Shown: positions 24,583-37,431, numbered from the stretch's first letter. The stretch: 64,000 bases of DNA from Sebastes aleutianus (GCA_916700875.1 CAKAKS010000032.1:13677629-13741628), one strand, 5' to 3'. The notes: a model not told the origin generated them from the letters alone. Numbers and translations: made by a program.

Positions 24583-25305
24583 CAAAGGGAAAATGACCAA
24601 ATACAATGACTAACTTTAAAACAGCTGCATGGTAACAGGGCTATAATAGGACAATAATGCAAATATATCAAACTAGTTTTCTCTGCATGGATTTCAAACA
24701 CTTACAATGGTTTTAATAATGTTATTTAGTGCAACTAACAGTGAGGCAATGAAGCAGAAACAAAGGGAAAATGACCAAATGCAATGACTAACTTTAAAAC
24801 ATCTGCATGGTAAGAGGGCTGGTGACTGTAACAACTAACTCACAACAATAATATATCAAACTAGTTGTCTCTGCATGTATTTCAAACACTTAATGTTATT
24901 TAGTGCAACTAACAGTGAGGCAATGAAGCAAAAACAGCAGTCTCCAAAGGGAAAATGACCAAATACACTGACTAACTTTAAAACAACTGCATGGTAACAG
25001 GGCTGGTGACTGTAACAACTAACTCTAAATACAAATATATCAAACCAGCTTTCTCTGCATGTATTTCAAACACGTAATGATGTTATTTAGTGCAACTAAC
25101 AGTGAGGCAATGAAGCAGAAACAGCAGTCTCCAAAGGGAAAATGACCAAATACACTGACTAACTTTAAAACAGCTGCATGGTAACAGGGCTATAATAGCA
25201 CAATAATACAAATATATCAAACTAGTTTTCTTTGCATGGATTTCAAACACTTAATTATGTTATTTAGTGCAACTAACAGTGAAGCAATGAAGCAGAAACA
25301 GCCTC
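24583..25305. repeat. Four-copy tandem repeat, unit about 180 bp
   Basis: Units start at 24583, 24761, 24945 and 25132 with CAAAGGGAAAATGACCAAAT and end with ACAGTGAGGCAATGAAGCAGA; lengths are 178, 184, 187 and about 173. The copies are very similar, so the expansion is recent. The array lies just upstream of the zfyve1 start codon exon, in the 5' UTR intron or leader. A shorter relative of the unit continues briefly to about 25310. Confidence 0.88.
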
Positions 25306-25975
25306 CAGTCTCCTTGAGTTACACCACATATGTTTTCACCACTAGTTAGCATTTAGCTGCAGCATTACAATCAAGCATTATATGTAAGGTTAGCAGATAA
25401 ATACAACTGTAAAATAAGACAGAAAGATGTATATAGGTAGCAAGTAGCGACCGAGACAATGAGCTCTCTCTCTGAGAGGATGAATGTGCAAATGTTGATG
25501 CTAACAACAGGCTATCTGGCAACCTAACTCTCAGTAGCTTAGCTGGCAAACTCGGTGGATAATTTGGCAAAACAAGCAGCAATACTTAGCTTACAGCTAG
25601 CTAGTTTTAGACGGACAGTTTCAACTTTGTTTTCCCCAAAGAAAAGCTGTAATTAGCGGGCCAACCAAGCAGCTAGCCTCCAGTCTGTCAGCTGTTAACA
25701 ACAACAACAACAAAAACCCCCGATGTCATAAAGCTCGGATATCAGCTGGGCTCTTTTACTTTAAAACTAGGAGGGTAAATCCGTGCTATTCGTGCTTAAA
25801 AAGTCTCTTTAAAGTGTTACTGTTGTTGAGTCCGTCCGAGCAGTGTCATTGTTTTGTTCTTCAGCCCTCCTCCTCCCTGTGCAGATCTTCTCTAGCTACG
25901 TTATTTTGTTGCCAGGTCAGATCAGCTGATCAGATTATTTTCAGTCACAGGGTCAGAGCAGGGTAACGCGCTGAT

Positions 25976-25995
25976 GCATCATGGGAAACGTAGTC
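25976..25995 (-). promoter_or_regulatory. ZNF143/STAF-type site at the zfyve1 promoter
   Basis: On the minus strand this reads ACTACGTTTCCCATGATGC, close to the vertebrate SBS motif ACTACAATTCCCAGAATGC. That motif sits at transcription starts of many housekeeping promoters. It is about 1.5 kb upstream of the zfyve1 ATG, next to a TCAGCTGATC-rich stretch, and marks the likely promoter. The first non-coding exon is not resolved. Confidence 0.55.
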
Positions 25996-26157
25996 AACAA
26001 GACAGACCCGATCAGCTGAGTCAAGACTACAAAATGTTGTTGTTGTTGTGCTCACAAGATCGAAGTCGTTTGCAATTTTCAACCAAAGAAATTAACTTTT
26101 AAACCATTACTGCTATAAAACCTAATAATATAACTGTTGTCCCCTTTACCAAAAAGA

Positions 26158-26600
26158 AGTTTATTCAAGCGTGCTATTAGTATACTTCTTTTAAACTTAA
26201 AATAATAGAGTATACTTTCATTTTATTTTATGTACTTATCAGAGATATACTTAACAAAAGTATACATAAGTATACTTTGCTCATACTGACAAGTACACAG
26301 AAAAGTCTAAGTATACTTGGCTTATACTGATTAGTACAGAAAGGTCTAAGTATACTTTGCTTATACTGATAAGTACAGAAAAGTCTAAATAAGTATACTT
26401 GGCTTATACTGACAAGTATACAGAAAAGTCTAAATAAGTATACTTGGCTTACTGACAAATATACAGAAAAGTTTAACTTGGCTTATAGGCCTAATTGTAC
26501 TTAATCTTTTGATCGACATATACTTAAGAAAACTATAATTAAATATTCTTGCCTTCTAGGCCTAAAGAAAGGTATACTTGGCTTGTAGCTGTGCTTACGT
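26158..26600. repeat. AAGTATACTT-containing minisatellite
   Basis: About eight copies of a 36-45-base unit, TATACTTGGCTTATACTGAC followed by AAGTACAGAAAAGTCTAAAT. Each unit includes the self-complementary decamer AAGTATACTT. Both ends are degenerate. Confidence 0.8.
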
Positions 26601-27379
26601 TTTGATAGAGTAGCCTATTAAAGTGTGTGATCTGCAGGGCTGCAGGGTTTAGGTGTCTTGCGTGTTAAAAATTGTTGCAGGAGACACCCAGTCTTTCCTA
26701 TAGGCAATCAAACCAGTTTAACCGCTTCAATTTATAGTGCCCTGAGGCACAGTAAAATAACACCGATTATCACAAGATGAAAGCAAGAAGCACAAGCAAA
26801 TATTTAAGATTACTTCACAGGTAATGCATGTTATTTGTTTGGCCTTATGTTATTTCTTTAGTGTTTTTGTGCTCTTTTGAGGCATACAAATGAATTAGAT
26901 ACAGACAGTGTAAAATGATAATATATTGGTCTTAGTTGGTATAACAAATGGCTCCTAATGTTGCAATACATTTTAATGAATATTATCTTTTGTAAGTGAT
27001 TGTTTCTTTTGATATCACAGTCTTTTTGGGAAATTTACTATAATTAATAAAAAAAAACACACATCTTTGATCATCATTTTACCAAAGAAAATTCCATGTG
27101 TGTGGCTGTTTTAAAAGTAATTGTGGTATTCATGCCTCAGCATAAGCTTTCACACAGAGGATGGATTTAAATGGCTTTTGTCTTGTAAAGTAGCACTTCA
27201 AAGTATCAGCAGGTGACCATTTGTCTCAAACGGCACTTTGTGTTTTCCCTCCATTTCTTCACTGACAGTACTTTCCACTGCAGGATCTACAGACTGTATG
27301 TTTTCAGATTTAACAATTAAAGCAATTATTCACAAAAAAACAGCAACTGGCAATTAAATATGTGTTATACTGTAGTACA
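26600..27379. other. Non-coding DNA between zfyve1 and the Rho gene
   Basis: No gene and no recognised repeat. AT-rich, single-copy-looking sequence. Confidence 0.4.
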
Positions 27380-27385
27380 TTTATT
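27380..27385 (-). terminator. Poly(A) signal of the Rho gene (putative)
   Basis: Minus-strand AATAAA 274 bases past the stop codon, the first canonical signal seen on that side. Confidence 0.35.
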
Positions 27386-27658
27386 ACAAACCTTTAACAC
27401 ACATACACACAGAAATATGAACAACAAATAAAACACAAAACAAAGGAAAGGGAAGATTAAAAAAGAGCAGAATACGTAGCCTTCTTAATGCAATGAATTA
27501 TGGATAAAGATTGCCACATTTCAAGTCATGTCAATGTTGTTTTAGTGCACAATTCACATTCTGTAGAGAAATATTTTGATAAAAATGCATGATTTGTCTT
27601 AAGAAATAACCAAACAGATCGTGTCCAGAGTAAGCAGAGTACTCTCTTTGATTCCCCT

Positions 27659-28485
27659 TCAGATGAATCTGAAGATTTTCCTCCATCCACAATCACAAAA
27701 TGTCTTTAAACGTCTGAGCAGGCTGAGCTTTTTATATGTTTTGCCGGTGTCCTTGTGCTGGATGGCAGCAAATATAGCACAGTCAAACACATCTTTGAGG
27801 TTGTGTTGTGTCAGAGCTGAACACTCCACATAGCCGTGAGCTCTGATCCTGTGTGCCAGCCTCCTGGCCCGGCTGAAGTGCACTGGTTTGGTGCCTCGCT
27901 GGTCCAGATGAATCAGCACATCCACGTTGTGGCAAAGGTCTGACTGAGTTCCAACCAGGAGGATGGGAGAGGACGGGTTGCCGGCTCGGATCTGTGGGAT
28001 CCATTTAGAGGTGATGTTCTCAAAGGAGACGGGGTTGGCCAGGCTGAAGCAGAGGATGAAGACGTCCACATGGGCATAGCACAGAGAGCGAAGATGGCCA
28101 AACTCCTCCTGTAAGATCAGATAATGAGAGATGAGGAGGAAACCGGTCTGGTAAAGAAATCACAATGTGGTGTGCAACATTTACCTGCCCAGCAGTGTCT
28201 ATCAGTTTGATACGAGTTGGAAAGCCATTCACATGAACCAAACCTGGAAGTAGAAATCAGTTTAAATTGCTGAGTCAAGCAGCCATATTAACCTTTAATT
28301 AAATAATAATAACCTCCTAACTCACCAGTGAAAACATCAAAAGCTGTTTGTCTGTACTCGCTGTTGTATCCATTGAAGATGTAGCTGATGATCATGCTGG
28401 TCTTCCCCACAGCTCCATCACCAACCAGCATGCAGCTCAGCTCTTCCCTCAGTCTGTTTGTTCTATCATGTCTCTGACAGGCCAT
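27659..28485 (-). CDS. RhoU/RhoV-like (Wrch/Chp) small GTPase
   Basis: Atypical Rho-family GTPase acting on actin, adhesion and cell shape. Exons: 28326-28485, 28185-28243, 27659-28108; phases agree and give 222 residues from MACQRHD. An in-frame ATG lies six codons upstream at 28503, so the start is uncertain. All G-boxes are intact: P-loop GDGAVGKTS, switch I YRQTAFDVF, DTAGQ, GTQSD in place of NKxD, and ECSAL. DVLIHLDQRG and HNLKDVFDCAI fit the RhoU/RhoV pair, slightly nearer RhoV. Two oddities: the proline-rich N-terminal extension of RhoU/RhoV is absent, and the C-terminus is CDCGWRKIFRFI instead of the usual W(K)KxxCFV. The family is certain; orthology to rhov versus a fish-specific rhou/rhov paralogue is open. 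Confidence 0.9.
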
Positions 28486-29106
28486 CTTCCCTGATATTAT
28501 CATTACTCCATTATCCCTGCAGCAGTTTGGAGGTCCATGCAGGAGAGCAGCATTACTGTAAAAGATGTCTTCTCCCCCAGGGGCCCAATAAAGGAGAGGG
28601 GACAACTCGATTTGAAAGAACAAAGGCGCCCAATCAGATGAGTGATGCTCCAGTGATTTACATAGTCACTCCCACTGACCTCTGCTAAAAGTCAGCTGAT
28701 TTGACCTTCAATGCCTCACAATGAAGAGCACACAGTAACTGAAAAGTCAAAAAAATAGTCTTTAAAAGTGTATCTTGTGTAATATATTAAAAAATCGTGC
28801 TTGTTCTATATTTGCGTTTAGTAGTGCACTTCATGTATTCACTCAATAAATAACTGAGTGTAATACCAGTACTGGTCCATAGAGGGTGGTGTTGCTCCAG
28901 CATTGGCTTTTGCATGTTGGTGTCCACCTTGTGCTTCATCCACACGCTGCTTTCAGTTTCTTCTTTCTACAACTTGCCAAGAATTCACGTTAGTCAGACA
29001 CATAATGATTTTTTTGTGTATAATTATGGTGTGTTTTAGGTCCTCAAGTGGGACAGATATTTGGCCTGTCATGTTTAACAAAAGTTGCTGTTTTTCATTT
29101 CATAAT

Positions 29107-29890
29107 TAAAGCAGCAGTGGCTAGAATTGGAGCAAATGTGATTAAAAAAAGTTATTTTTATAAAAAGGTAAAAATATATATCCTGACAGTAGTGCATGAG
29201 ACAGGTAATCTGAAAAAACAAAATCATGTGCCTCTGTGTCCTCAGGTGCTCCTAATGGCATCTACGAGATTTCACAGACAAAACCAACCAGTCAGAGCTG
29301 GAGCCTTGCCATCTCAGCTGTCAATCACTCGCGAACTCTGATTAAACAGTCAAACTAGGAGGCGCTGATCAAATATGAATCAATATTCTGTTACAGTAAT
29401 GCCTATTTCTCGCCTCAAATGTTTTCAGAAACATCTTGTAGTGTACTGTTTAGCTGTAAAATGAGAAAGTTTGTGACCCGGCAGCCATGTTGAGATCAGT
29501 TAAGGAAATACCAAGCACCACCCACCAGCCGGAGCAAACTCTCTCATTTTACAGCTAAACAGTACACTACAAGATGTTTCTGAAAACATCTGAGGCGAGA
29601 AATAGGCATTACAGTAACAGAATATTGATTCATATTTGATCAGTGCTGCCTAGTTTGACCGTTTGATCGGAGTTCGCAAGTGATTGACAGCTGCCTCCGT
29701 TGAATGAACAGCCAATAGGAACGCTCTCTCTCTGAAATGACCTGTGATTGGCCAAAGTCTCCCGTTACGGGCTAGATTTTCTAAAGCCTGAAAACAGAGC
29801 CATGAAGAGGTGCAAAAGTCTAGTTTTCTCTCAGAACACTTGAATTACTATTCCCAATGATGCAAATACACTGCCTACTGCAGGTTTAAT
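29107..29890. mobile_element. Dispersed MITE-like repeat, copy 1, with inner inverted duplication
   Basis: Starts AAAGCAGCAGTGGCTAGAAT TGGAGCAAAT and ends near CTGCCTACTGCAGGTTTAA. It aligns with copies at 37432-38143 and 47580-48197. This copy alone carries a second, reversed version of its middle (29541-29671 is the reverse complement of 29343-29470). Confidence 0.75.
29343..29671. repeat. Large inverted repeat (about 130-bp arms)
   Basis: The left arm (CTAGGAGGCGCTGATCAAAT onward to GTAAAATGAGAAAG) and the right arm (CTCTCATTTTACAGCTAAAC to GCTGCCTAGTTTGACC) are nearly exact reverse complements around a spacer of about 70 bp. If transcribed, it would fold into a long hairpin. Confidence 0.85.
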
Positions 29891-32412
29891 GTCATTTGTG
29901 ATCCATGCTCTCTATCACATCACACCTCAGTAACTTTGATATCACTGATTTTTTTTATTTTTTGTTTTATTTTCCCTGACTTGGTTGCCACCTTGTTGCA
30001 TTGTTCATGTGTTTTCAATCTATAAATTCAATTTTCTGAAGGCAGCTTTATTCTCCCATGTAAAAGGGGCAAAGGGCACAGCTGAGGGGGCATTGTTAGA
30101 CTGTCACCAGCTGCAGTTTATAGCAGAAACTTCATGTGCCATGTTTCATCCTGTCTCTTTCAGGGTGACTGGGTTCACAAATTCCCCTATTATAAACGTT
30201 CACTTGCGGTTTACACTGTAAAACTATACTAATGATAATAATAATAATACCTTATTCTAAAATAATGATCATTTGGGATGTGCACTGTAGATGCACCCTG
30301 ACTGATGCACCCCTGCAATGACTGGTTGGGCGTGCTGGTATGGAGTTTAAGTGTGGATTAACTGCTGTTTGTTCTCAGGCAGTCACACCCCAAAGATGTT
30401 GTGAATGTCATTTCCAGGTATTAACCCTGTTTATCTTTGGCTCAGTACAGACTGCTTCACTGGCATTCTTGCAAGTATCACACTGAACTTGTCTGATGAT
30501 GTGGATCTTAATGTGACTACTTATTGGAGAATGTCTATTCAAAGTGTTTATTTTCATTGTTTGACATGATTATGTAGTTGCTCCAAGTTGTTCTGCCTCG
30601 TTTGCATGGAACTGCTTTTGCAGCACTGCTGTAGGATCATCATCACACAGCAATCCTTGTGTCTGACCCCTGACCCTAAGAAGTATAGGCCTATTGTCAT
30701 AATACTAATAATAACTTTAGAATGCTAATAATAGCAATGGTTATAATAATAATCTGACATTGTCTTGCTTTGATTAAACTCACTACTGCATGTCATATAG
30801 ATTTGAGATATTAGGGCTGAGGGTATACATTCAAAAGCTCAAAATCCACATTATCACAGTTGTAGTGCCGAAGAATTGTACGAGCATTTAAGAGATCGGG
30901 AAACGTTTGTGGGTGAAAATACAGCTTTAAACAAAGTGTTGTTCCTTATCTGTCAGAGCCTGCAGGAAACTCTGCGTGCATTGTGTTGTAAGGTCCCTGC
31001 TTCCTGTTTGCCGTTGTTTCTCGCTCACTCGTTCTCTTCTCTCTTTCTCCCCCCCTTTTTCCCACCACCTGCGCTGTGAGTGATAGAGTTTATTCCCAAT
31101 GGTAGGAGGACAACATCTGGTCCCTGGTCCCCCCCCTCCCTCCTACACTGACCCACGTCATGTTGCCGGCTCGGCTCCCATGCTGCACCTCTGGCAGCTG
31201 TGAGTCACAATGCTTGTGTTCCTTAATCCAAGGTAAATGTCAAACACAGGAAACGTTCTTTAAATATCTCCACTTCCAAAGATTCTCTTTCCTGTAACAG
31301 CCACTTTTATCATCATAGATCAAACCGGTAAGCTGCTCTTCAATGCTGCAAATGCAGGCGCTGTGCAACTACAGTATATGCAAATGCGTCTGCAAGATTT
31401 GCATGTACCGTAACTTGTGCAGCAGATGTCAGCAGCGTGCTGATGACTTCGACAGTGGCTCAGTGATACATATGTGATGCTGTAAACATGTTTTGGTTCT
31501 GCATTCTCACGCTCTCTTTGCATGACTAGACATGCAGAAATGTATCCTGACATATATAGAGATAATCTGCTTAGTAAGGGTGTCTCAATGCGTGCAGTTG
31601 AGGGAGATCCCCCAGCATACACACAGCACACTTCAAAATTCATTCCTCTTGCATTGACTGACTTGGTTGAATTAATAAAAATATGAGATAAACTCAAATG
31701 CATCCTTGTTTGTCCTTGAACTATTGCACTGTTTGTTAAAAATAAACCTGACTCAAAATCCCGTTGCATCTCAAATCTGACAACAATAGAGAAATCTGCC
31801 AGATAGGTGTTAAAAGATTACGCTGCTCCTCCCTAAACCAGAGATCAGCATGGCACACTGCAGACAGGGCACAAAACAAGTGGCTGACATGGAGATGAGG
31901 CCATAAACAAGTCATTTGCATAACATTTCCTGCGTAATGTCTCTTTAAGTAGATATTGCCGAGGCTCTTAAGTGATTAGAGCAGGATGGGTGCTTCCATC
32001 ACACTGAGACCTCACATTAATGGAAATCGTTTCCCTCTTCTCCTTAAGTTCCTAGGTGTGACTTCAGGGTCGCGGCTGGGACACCCTGTCACTTGCTATA
32101 CATATATCCCACATAATCTCTGTGACACTGTTTGCATCCTGGTGTCAAGGGTCCTGACCTGCTTGCTTGAATTTGACACAAAACATAGACCGTATGGATT
32201 AACTTGTTTTGAGTTCATTGATGATATGCAGTTAGTCTTGGTACATTTTGAACCCCTTTACTGGTGCACATAGAGACGTTTTTGCATTTTCTGCCACTAA
32301 ATATTACTTCACATTAAATGGGCAACTAAAAAATTACATCTAACCCAAACAAGTTTCACATTTTAGATGCTTGCAGTACAAGTAACAGCATGCTATCAGA
32401 GCAAAACAACAC

Positions 32413-32703
32413 TTAAAGGTGCAGTGTGTAGGTTATGGCGGCATTTAGCGGTGAGGTTGCAGATTGCAACCAACTGAAACTTCTCCCGTGTGACAAGCGT
32501 GTAGGAGAACTACAGTGGCCGACGTGAAAAAGTGAAAACAAGATTGACCCTATCTATCCAGTGTTTGGTTTGCTCATTCTAAGCTGATGAAAACACAACA
32601 ATTCTTATTTTCAGGTGATTATACACTAAAGAAAACATACTTATTAATATTATATTCCATTTCTGCCAATAGATCCCTCTAAAAGCTACACACCGTTCCT
32701 TTA
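32413..32703. mobile_element. MITE with TTAAAGGTGCAGTGTGTAGG termini, copy 1
   Basis: Left terminus TTAAAGGTGCAGTGTGTAGG and right terminus CTACACACCGTTCCTTTAA are inverted repeats. Relatives are at 36885-37092 (right half) and 61840-62334. Confidence 0.75.
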
Positions 32704-34499
32704 AGAGTCTAGGCTACAGCCATGCTGGCGGCTCGGTGAAGCTAGTAGTAGTAGTAAATGCAAATGTTAGCATGCTCACAATGACAGAGCTAACATGCTA
32801 CTGTTTAGCAGGTATAATGTTTACCATGTTCACCGTCTTAGTTTAGTGTGATAGTATGCTAATATTTGCTAATTAGCACTAAACACAAAGCACAGCTGAA
32901 GTTGATGTGAATGTCATTCGGTTTGCAGGTATTTAGTCATAAACAAGAAGTATTGGCTCAAATATAAAGTTTGACCTGATGATGGCGGATAAATGCGTCA
33001 TTACAAGTCATCCTGAGGGGACTATGAATGTGTTTACCAAATTGAATGAAAAATACCAGTAATAGTTGCTGACACTTCAAATCCAGAACTTTATTGTGGT
33101 ACTCCAGGAAAGTCAGGGGATCGCCAAAGCCATTAGGATTCATCCTCTGAGGACCATAAATGTCTTCAAAGCAATCCATCCAATTAAAAAGCCTAACTTT
33201 GTCCTCATATCGCCCATGAGCACTGGTTTGATGCGTGGGGTTTCTGCTTCATTAGAGAGTCATGCCATGTATCTCTCCAGTTTATTAGCAACAGGATATG
33301 GCCCCCTTCCCAGGACAACTCGAATTCTATCACCTTATGGTCACTGCACCAAGTGATTCATGGGAATTCAGATCTGTGTGGATCTCCCCCACCTCGGCCC
33401 TTCCTCCTAGCTGACCCCTGTTGTTCACATTCTTGACTTGTAGCCAGTCATTGCAGGAAAGCATAAACTACGTCTGTGAATACATTGTGTGAATGAGGAT
33501 ATACATGCCTTGCCTTTATTTTTTGTTGGATCAGTGCATTTGCAGTTAATCTGAATTAACATCATAACCAGTATTGTAACATTTTTATCTGAGCTTAGGT
33601 TAAGTCAGCATGTCCCACTTTCTAAGTAAAGCCTAAGTGTTTTTTGGGCTTTTGTTGGCCAGCAAGCAGACCTGTCAATTTAGTTACTCCTGCTCCATTA
33701 AACCCTGGCGGGGGTCCAGGAGCAGCGGACTAATCCCACTTTACCCTCCGGAGAGCATCACAGGGGGTCTGTCCTCCGTGCCTCATGGGATATACGGTAG
33801 TTCTGCTCCAAATGAGTCAAACAAGAATCCTTCAATTGATCTGCTCGGTGACCATTAAATTCATAAATTGATTGATTTAAAGCACATTTAACGACCTTAA
33901 AAATGTGTTTTCTCAATAAGCTTCTAACTACGTGCACTGGGGTACTACATGGACACGATTTGCCAAAGTTGTAACAGTTTTGGTTATTTCATATGAGACA
34001 TTTTTGTGTGTGTTGTTTCATCTGTGCTCTTCTAACTGGTTTTAAGAGGGTGATTGGGCTAGTTTGGGCAAGGTGATATCACATATTTCTGAGCTTAATT
34101 TAAATCAAAATGTGACAAAATGTGTTATGGTTTTGTTTTGTTTGGCCACTGCCAATCAAAACTGATCAAACCACACTCACACAGGCCTGTGTGTAGTGTT
34201 ACTCTTGGTATATAATAACTGGTCTGGGGGGGATTTTTCAATTAATTTAAACTTTTATTCTTGTACATTTAGTACATCATGTTAAAGGTTATAGAAAAAC
34301 ACATAAAAAAAAACTTTTCAGTGTCTTCAGAAGGCTCGCAGCTTATTGTGTAGAAATGGGTTTCCAATCACATTGGATTCCAATCTCATGGTTATACCTT
34401 TATTTGTTAAGCGATTCAAATAATAATGAATATTGAATGACTGATGTGAAACAAAAGGACTGTCTGATAATATCAGGCTGATAATTTATACATAATGTT

Positions 34500-34720
34500 T
34501 AATGAATAGTTTGACATTTTGGAATACACATTTTTTTTTCTTTCTTGCCAAGAGTTAGATGAGAAGATGGATACCCCTCTCTTATCTGTACGGTAAATAT
34601 GAAGCTACCGCCAGCTCTCTGTAGAGCTCTCTGTAAGCTATCTCTATCAAAAGAAGGACATTGCCCGGGGTTGGGCCGCTGCGGTAAGAGCGGGCTCCCC
34701 TCCCTCAAATACTTCTTTAC
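34500..34720. repeat. Fragment of the 17917-type MITE
   Basis: AATAGTTTGACATTTTGGAA, then CTTGCCAAGAGTTAGATGAG AAGATGGATACC, as in the left half of the 17917-18418 family. Confidence 0.6.
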
Positions 34721-34804
34721 CTTTTGTCAATGTCAAAACATTGTTGATTTCTGTAGGCTACAAGTCTAGAATGCTGACTGACCGTCATACACTGTCATTG
34801 CACA

Positions 34805-35464
34805 TAGGGTGACAGGATCCTAACAAACCAAATGTGGGACAAAGAATCTATTGTGCCCCTTATCTTGTAACATCTCTATGCTTTGCTCGAATGCATCCAT
34901 TGATCGGCACATCTCTTTGTGATCCGCACGTGTCTTGTGAGACTCACATGAACTGTGTCGCTTCATGACGTATTCCCTCTGTGTGAAATAACGTGAAAAA
35001 ATAACTAGCAAATTGCATTAAAAAAACTCTGAGAATCGCTTTCCACCGGTTTATAAATACTTTTAATTAGTTTCAGAGTCTTTGTTGTAGCTGCTCTTCC
35101 TTTACTTTGTGGTAGTTTCCATCATATTCTGCCTAAATCTGCATAGCTTGTGACTTTGCGGTGACTCGCAATTTTCTCCGCTGGGCGTAGCGTAGCAAAG
35201 ACGGTGAAAGGTCAACCTGCACTTGACCCACGTGTGCGCAGTTTGACAGCAAACACAGCGCCGTGATGACAGCCTTCCCTACTTTCTTTCGCAGCCATTT
35301 GATAAAAGCCAGATTTTAAGAAAGCGTGTGTCCTGCAGTGGTTTGACTTTTGAAAACTAGAGTCATTGAAAATGTGGGACATTGTCTCAATATGTGGGAC
35401 GATGTGGGACATCGGATAAAAATGCTGTGCAGTCCCTCGTAAAGTGGGACACCTGGTCACCCTA
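34805..35464. mobile_element. 660-bp element with TAGGGTGAC / GTCACCCTA termini
   Basis: Left end TAGGGTGACAGGATCC, right end GACACCTGGTCACCCTA. GTGGGACA words repeat near both ends. Flanking octamers ATTGCACA and AATACACA agree at six of eight positions, so a decayed hAT target duplication is possible. No transposase frame. Confidence 0.6.
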
Positions 35465-36884
35465 AATACACACCACACGGGAAAACCTTATGTAAGGGAT
35501 AATGTACAGATGTTCAGAACAGCTAGCTAGCTACAGATGTTCAGAACAGCTAGCAGAACGCCGTGATTGACCAATCAGAATTGCGTATTCAACACAGCCG
35601 TGTAATAAAGAACCTATAATTATGATGTTTCGGCTTACAAATGCAAATCCACATCAGTCACTCAACGTCTGGGTGTTTGATCCGATGCATTACAGGGAAC
35701 TGATAACAATATCACCAGGGGTCTCACCCTTTGGCCTTTGAAGCATCTGTGTTTTCTTCTTCTTTTAGTTTCAATTGGCTCCACATCAATCCACACAGCA
35801 GCATATGTTCTCGCAGAGCCCGATTAGAATCTATCTAAACAGGAAACTCTGCCGCAATTGGCTGATTAACATGAGAACACGACCTTTTCAAAGGGATAAA
35901 ACTTTCCAAACAAACACAAGGCATCATTACTTGCCATTACACACTTGGGAAACATTTGACTCAGACTGAAAATAAAAGAAAAAGTGTTTGGAAAGCTTAT
36001 TTGTGGTCAACACAAGAACGCCTTCATGGTTATGTTGATTATAGATATGTAGATTGTTAAATCATTGATTACAAAATTAGCTTTTGTCTAAGAACGTTAA
36101 ATAAGTGCCTTCTCTTTCCAGAGAAAGGGAGACGGTGTTCAGGCGTTTATGGTACATTTCTTACTCTGAAGAGACTTAAATGAAAAAACAAATGAAGTGA
36201 GAACACAGATCTTGTATCAACAACATAAACTGCTCTAATAATCAGTGCTAAAAGACATTTACAAGCAGATAGAGGCTATAACCATAATGTTGCAAATGTG
36301 TTGCTTCTAAAAGATGCAAACCGGCACCATTAATTTAGTGTGGTTTCGCAGCAATGATACTCTCACAATGACTCTGCAGCTGCTTGATTGTGTGCTGCAG
36401 TGGTCACACTGTAAAAAAGGCATTGATATCCAACCTCTGTGAGTGTGTGGGAAACAGAGCTGCCTTTCCTGTTCTTTGAGAGAAAACACTCCAGAGAAAA
36501 ATGGCAGGAAATCTCCAGGGCCTTTTGATTCAGAGTACCTGAGAGCTTAGAGTCCTCATAATGTCAGGGTCGTCTAAGGAGGAAAGTGTCAAGCAGTATA
36601 GGTAAGAAAGTCCACAAGTATTCATAATTCACAAGGTCATTTGAAAGTACCTGATTATTACATAGTGCTGTTTTGGTGACACAAATCACTTCTAAGTTGT
36701 GCTTGCTGTTCAAAAACAGCTTGCATCTGCCAACAGGGGGGGCTGGAGCCTCATCACTCATCTGTATTACTTTCACTCAGTGGGCGACCTCCAGGTCTGA
36801 GAAGTGAGGCCAATGCAGGAGTGCCTTAAATTAGCATTCTTTCTAATTCTTTCTCTGGTTGTGTGTTTGGTTTGTCTGTTCTGG

Positions 36885-37092
36885 ACTACTGTAGAAACAT
36901 CGCGGAGCAATGTGGTGGACTCCGTGAAGAGGACACGCTCCCTGTGAAGATATGAAGGGCTCATTCTAAGCTAGAGAAAACACAATAATTCTTAGTTTCA
37001 GGTGATTATACACTAACTAAAACATAGTTATGAATATTATATTCAGTTTCTGCTAATAAATCCCCCAAAATGTTACACACTGTTCCATTTAG
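36885..37092. repeat. Right half of the TTAAAGGTGCAGTGTGTAGG family
   Basis: Shares GCGGAGCAATGTGGTGGACT, GAAGGGCTCATTCTAAGCTA and the terminal GTTACACACTGTTCC with the copies at 61840 and 32413. The left end is missing. Confidence 0.65.
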
Positions 37093-37431
37093 ACCACACC
37101 TCTCAATAATTCCTCAGAGTTTCTTGACGTCCTGGTTGTTCCCTCACTGTCTACATTTAGCTGCTGCCTACGTCTCTAAGAATTTGTGGTTTGGCCATTT
37201 GCGGAAATGTTGTGCAATCATTTTATTTTTGGCATGTGTTGACATCCAGAGAGAAAGGTAGTGTGTCATTCAATAAGTGCTGCTATGCAAACAAGGTGTT
37301 GTTTCAACCAAAACAAGCACCTGTCACTCCCTGCACAGTGTGTTCTCACTACATAGCCAGGATATTGTGTTCTCACTCTTTCTTTTACTCTCTTACGCTT
37401 TTGGCTTATTGAAAAAATATAAACTGAAAGA

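Noticed and set aside
24583..25305. CRISPR-like or other spaced repeat array
   Set aside because: Units are about 180 bp, contiguous and without unique spacers, and the DNA is vertebrate; it is an ordinary tandem duplication.
31320..31769. 149-residue minus-strand frame
   Set aside because: No recognisable family, biased composition, no splice context; treated as chance.
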